DNA of 15,524 bases from an uncultured Bacilli bacterium (lineage in GTDB: Bacteria; Bacillota_I; Bacilli_A; RF39; UBA660): the NCBI GenBank assembly GCA_948999435.1, contig CARJCM010000030.1, forward strand, positions 1-15,524, read 5' to 3'. Within the stretch, counting starts at the first letter, position 1. Each line of letters starts with the position of its first letter. The notes beneath the pieces are model-generated. The model saw only the letters and a program-made list of their open reading frames with translations. It did not search any database and had not been told where the DNA came from. Below are positions 12,445-15,524 of this stretch, in pieces. The position numbers and the translations under genes are program-made.

Positions 12445-14428
12445 CTTCATTTTCAGAATTATCATTTTCAGATTCCTCTCCTTCACTAGGTAAAATTACA
12501 TCAGGAATATCATCATTTGAATTATCTTCCTCATTATTAGAGTTATTGTTATTCTGATTCTCATCTGGATTAGGAGTTGGTATTTGAGTTGCATTATTTA
12601 TATAAATAGTTAATTCTGTAATTTCATTTATAAGAGTATAAGCTCCAATACTTTGATTAGCTACCATACCAGGTAAAGTATTAGGATTAAAGTGTTCACT
12701 ATCTGCATCAACAAATTCTGTATTTAAAGTAATATTATGGCTATTTGCCCAAGCTTCTACTTCAGATATAGTTTTACCAATAAAGTTTGGCATAGTTTCT
12801 AACTTACCACCTGTTGTAATACCTTGACCAGTAACTTTTGTTGTATATTCTTCATTAGCATCAAAGCTAAATGTTTTAATCATTTCTTTTTTTTCTAAGT
12901 CTAAGTTTGCTTTCATTAAATTTATAATAGCATTTAAAGAGTCTGGATAATAACCAACAGCAGATAATGTCATATTACCATATCTAACAGGAAGCGAATA
13001 ATATTCTAAATAAGTTTTTTGAATTTTAACAAAATCGCCATCGCCAAAAGATTTTAAAACCATTTCTTTTAAGACATCATAGAAAGTAAGCATTTGTTTC
13101 ATTTCCATATTAGTTTTCATATTATTAGTTATAGCATTAAGTAATTCTTCAAAGCGATTAATATTAGAAGGATTAGCAATTTTTCTAGCTAAAGCTTCGA
13201 CAATTTGTTGTTGATGTCTATTACGAGCAATATCACTTTGTAAATAAGCATGTCTACATCTAGCATAAGCTAAGGCTTGTTCTCCGTTTAAATGTTGCAT
13301 ACCAGTATCCATACAAACAAGTTGGTCGCCAAATTGTCTTAAAGAGTTTTGTTCACAAACTCGACCTTTATGGGCATTATAATAAAGTTTATAATCTGGA
13401 ACTTCAACATCTACATCAATTCCTCCAACTGCTTCTACTAAATCAACAACACCTTTGAAGTTAATTTTAACATAATAATCTATTTTTACTTCGGTAAGTT
13501 GTTCAATAGTTTGGATAACACAACTTGTACCATAACCAGCCGCTGAATTTATTTTTGCATATTTATTATTATTACAAGCAATAGGGACATAAGTATCTCT
13601 TGGAATAGAGAACATTGTCGCATTAAGAGTTTTAGGATTAAAAGTAACAAGCATTAAAGTATCACCATTAAAAGCAGCATTTTGGTCTAATCCATCAGCC
13701 TCACTATCAACACCCATAAGGAGAATAGTAAAAGGTTCATTTAAACTTTTTTTACTTTTAAGTTCGGTATCTTGATTTTTCATTTTCTTACTATAAGAAT
13801 AAAGTATCATACTATTTTTAATACCTTCAAATTCTTCTTCACTATAAGTAACTAAGTAATTAGAATTTAAGAAAGTCCCTTGTATTTTACCACTAATTAA
13901 ATCATAAATCATTTCATAATAACTAGAGTACTCAATAACTTCTAAATTTTCTAGTTTTTTATCTTTAATAAGTTCTTTAGCAAGAACGTTACCTTCAATA
14001 TCTTTATCAGTGTTAATCATTCCAAGTTTACTATTATCATTTAAAGAAGTTCCACTCATAACAATTAAATTAGAAGTATAAGTAACTTGTTCACTTTCTG
14101 CTAAATTATCAATACTCGTATAAATAACATTTATATAATAATTTACCGCGGAGAATACTACTACAAAAATAATAGTTAAAGCTGTCGTAATAGATAAAGT
14201 AATATGTTTTTTCAAAATAAGATTAATTAAGTTCCATAAAAAATAAGCTATTAACCATATTCCAAATAAACCAATTACAATAGACCTTATTAAAGTTTCA
14301 ACACCACTAAGACCCATCAAATTCTTTATAAGTAAGAAATAAGTTACTAAATATATAATAAAAGTTAAAAAATAAATAATAAGAAATATTTTATTACATT
14401 TTTTTAATTTATTAAAAAGTACTTTCAT
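12428..14428 (-). CDS. LytR-CpsA-Psr family protein with C-terminal PASTA-like domain
   Basis: LCP enzymes attach undecaprenyl-linked polymers (teichoic acids, capsule) to peptidoglycan outside the membrane. The 666-residue protein has three N-terminal membrane segments (about 13-34, 46-72 and 77-101), an outer accessory domain (about 110-225), the LCP domain (about 234-415) with LLMGVDSEADG, NGDTLMLVTFNP, SIPRDTYV (Arg277, Asp278), INSAAGYG, VGGIDVDV and LNGEQALAYARCRHAYLQSDIARNRHQQ (378-407), then a PASTA-like repeat (547-610, MPNFIGKTISEVEAWANSHN) and a low-complexity Asn/Asp/Glu tail (615-666). Key Arg and Asp residues are present. The extra PASTA-like domain, usually found in PknB kinases and PBPs, and the acidic tail are not part of a minimal LCP protein; they suggest binding to peptidoglycan. 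AAGGTG precedes the ATG. It is transcribed away from the neighbouring secreted wall protein. Confidence 0.93.
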   Translation of the reverse strand: MKVLFNKLKKCNKIFLIIYFLTFIIYLVTYFLLIKNLMGLSGVETLIRSIVIGLFGIWLIAYFLWNLINLILKKHITLSITTALTIIFVVVFSAVNYYINVIYTSIDNLAESEQVTYTSNLIVMSGTSLNDNSKLGMINTDKDIEGNVLAKELIKDKKLENLEVIEYSSYYEMIYDLISGKIQGTFLNSNYLVTYSEEEFEGIKNSMILYSYSKKMKNQDTELKSKKSLNEPFTILLMGVDSEADGLDQNAAFNGDTLMLVTFNPKTLNATMFSIPRDTYVPIACNNNKYAKINSAAGYGTSCVIQTIEQLTEVKIDYYVKINFKGVVDLVEAVGGIDVDVEVPDYKLYYNAHKGRVCEQNSLRQFGDQLVCMDTGMQHLNGEQALAYARCRHAYLQSDIARNRHQQQIVEALARKIANPSNINRFEELLNAITNNMKTNMEMKQMLTFYDVLKEMVLKSFGDGDFVKIQKTYLEYYSLPVRYGNMTLSAVGYYPDSLNAIINLMKANLDLEKKEMIKTFSFDANEEYTTKVTGQGITTGGKLETMPNFIGKTISEVEAWANSHNITLNTEFVDADSEHFNPNTLPGMVANQSIGAYTLINEITELTIYINNATQIPTPNPDENQNNNNSNNEEDNSNDDIPDVILPSEGEESENDNSENEETNQD

Positions 14429-14461
14429 TAAACACCTTCTATTCTAATATTAACAATTATT

Positions 14462-14490
14462 ATTATATAATATATTATGTCTTCTTGCAA
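14462..14490 (-). promoter_or_regulatory. promoter of the LCP-PASTA gene
   Basis: On the minus strand TTGCAA (14490-14485) and a perfect TATAAT (14467-14462) are 17 bp apart, with the start codon 33 bp further on. This is one of the best sigma-A-type promoters in the window. Confidence 0.75.
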
Positions 14491-14539
14491 ACAATTTATA
14501 AGCTTTACATAAAATTTACGAATTAAAAAGCCCAATAAG

Positions 14540-14568
14540 TTGAGATATTTTTTACTATAAGTTATAAT
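14540..14568 (+). promoter_or_regulatory. promoter of the secreted SH3b/glucosaminidase-type gene
   Basis: TTGAGA (14540-14545) and TATAAT (14563-14568) are 17 bp apart, 34 bp before the start codon. It is divergent from the LCP promoter with about 50 bp between the -35 boxes, which leaves room for a shared regulator. Confidence 0.75.
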
Positions 14569-14602
14569 TATAATGTATAACTATGAGAATAAGGAGGCAG
14601 TT

Positions 14603-15524
14603 ATGAAGTGTAGTAGAAAAAAGTTATTTTTAGTCTTTATATTTGTCTTTTTTTGTCTAACTATAAATGTTTATGCTGAAGAAAAAAAAGCAGTATTAAA
14701 GGACGCAGTATATTTAAGAAAAGGCCCAGGAACAAATTATGGATATTATATACTTGGGAAAAGCGGAGCTTCTTACACATTAAAAAAAGAAAGTGTAGTA
14801 CCTGATGAACCTAAAAATGGTGCTTGTAATGCTGGATGGTATGAAATAGATTACAGTGGAAAAAGTGCCTATGTCTGTGCTAGCTATATAGAAATTAAGA
14901 ATGCTGGAGAAAGCACTGATGTATATGATAGACCTTGGACTACACCAAAAAAAGCCATTGTAGGTGGAGCGAGATTTATGACAAGGTCATACATAAATAA
15001 AGGTCAATTTACATCATATTTAAAAAAGTTTAATGTAAATCCAAATTCATCATATAATGTTTATAACCATCAATATATGGCTAATTTAGCAGCACCTTAT
15101 AGTGAAGCATTAACAAGTTATAGAACATATAAAGCAAATAATTTATTAGAATTACCTTTAGAATTTACCATACCGATATTTGAAAATATGCCAGAATATA
15201 CTGGATTGCCAGGTAGTGCAATTGATAAAACATGTGAAAGTACTGTAACTGACGCTACTTTTGAAGCTGAATTAAATGAGCAAGGTTTTCCTGAAAGTTA
15301 TAAATGTAAATTGAGATTACTTCATAAAACTCATCCTAACTGGACTTTTAAAGCTTTAAAAACAGGTTTAGATTTTGAAAAATCAATAACAGCTGAGCAA
15401 AATGTAAGTTCCATTCAAGGTGGGGATGCATATTATGATAAGCCACTAGTTCAAACAGAAAAAGGATGGTATAAAGCAAATCGTGCAACCGTAGGATATT
15501 ATTTAGACCCAAGAAACTTTTTAA
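14603..15524 (+). CDS. secreted SH3b-domain cell wall protein, probable N-acetylglucosaminidase (3'-truncated)
   Basis: The first 307 codons are present and the frame runs off the window. ATG 14603 follows AAGGAGG (14591-14597). A signal peptide covers 1-25 (MKCSRKKLF, hydrophobic core, VYA cleavage). A bacterial SH3 domain follows at about 27-98 (AVYLRKGPGTNYGYYILGK, GWYEIDYSGKSAYVCASYI), with Cys75 and Cys92 possibly paired. After a middle region of unclear fold, FPESYKCKLRLLHKTHPNWTF (229-249) and VGYYLDPRNFL (297-307) are the phrases that precede the catalytic glucosaminidase domain in SH3b-containing wall hydrolases of Bacillota; the catalytic part itself would lie beyond the window. The product would be exported to trim peptidoglycan. 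Catalytic assignment is inferred from these phrases. Confidence 0.85.
   Translation, partial: MKCSRKKLFLVFIFVFFCLTINVYAEEKKAVLKDAVYLRKGPGTNYGYYILGKSGASYTLKKESVVPDEPKNGACNAGWYEIDYSGKSAYVCASYIEIKNAGESTDVYDRPWTTPKKAIVGGARFMTRSYINKGQFTSYLKKFNVNPNSSYNVYNHQYMANLAAPYSEALTSYRTYKANNLLELPLEFTIPIFENMPEYTGLPGSAIDKTCESTVTDATFEAELNEQGFPESYKCKLRLLHKTHPNWTFKALKTGLDFEKSITAEQNVSSIQGGDAYYDKPLVQTEKGWYKANRATVGYYLDPRNFL

Overview
The window is very AT-rich, uses the standard bacterial code (internal Trp codons are TGG and TGA is used as a stop), and has strong AGGAGG-type ribosome binding sites and U-tract terminators. Lgt, an LCP-PASTA protein and a secreted SH3b/glucosaminidase-type protein show a walled, monoderm, low-GC Bacillota. 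The style suggests a gut Bacilli lineage near RF39/Erysipelotrichales; that placement is inference.

Region 1 (1-about 5330) looks like the right end of an integrative mobile element. It holds the 3' end of an unrecognised gene, a regulatory leader (hairpins, a 49-codon ORF and an intrinsic terminator inside that ORF) before a small sigma-region-4-like regulator, a structured RNA of about 300 nt with a probable pseudoknot and its own terminator, a 59-codon ORF overlapping a MazF/PemK-type toxin gene, a short GTG ORF coupled to an excisionase-like gene, and two different tyrosine recombinase genes in tandem that overlap by 7 bp. The element side abuts the uvrB promoter region, where an 18-bp dyad (GTGTAC-N6-GTACAC) could be an attachment core or an operator.

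Region 2 (5405-10423) is host-like: uvrB, a 615-residue polytopic membrane protein (GT-C-like, probably DUF6020) and, on the minus strand, a GtrA-like membrane protein. The two intergenic regions around the large membrane protein each hold a compact locus of about 200 bp bounded by imperfect inverted repeats, with a tiny ORF behind a strong ribosome binding site and signs of convergent transcription. The first (7388-7653) encodes a 22-residue hydrophobic peptide and a convergent short RNA and resembles a type I toxin-antitoxin locus. The second (9728-9961) repeats the layout with unrelated sequence. Four AAATCTG motifs at exact 23-bp spacing (7668-7743) lie just upstream of the first toxin promoter.

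Region 3 (10538-15524) is an envelope and redox block: a candidate short RNA or orphan terminator, lgt and trxB overlapping by one base, a minus-strand LytR-CpsA-Psr protein with a C-terminal PASTA-like domain, and, divergent from it across two near-consensus promoters, the 5' part of a secreted SH3b plus glucosaminidase-type protein that runs off the window.

The best candidates for something undescribed are the pair of inverted-repeat peptide loci, the pseudoknotted RNA of the mobile element, and the leader that places a terminator inside a translated ORF.
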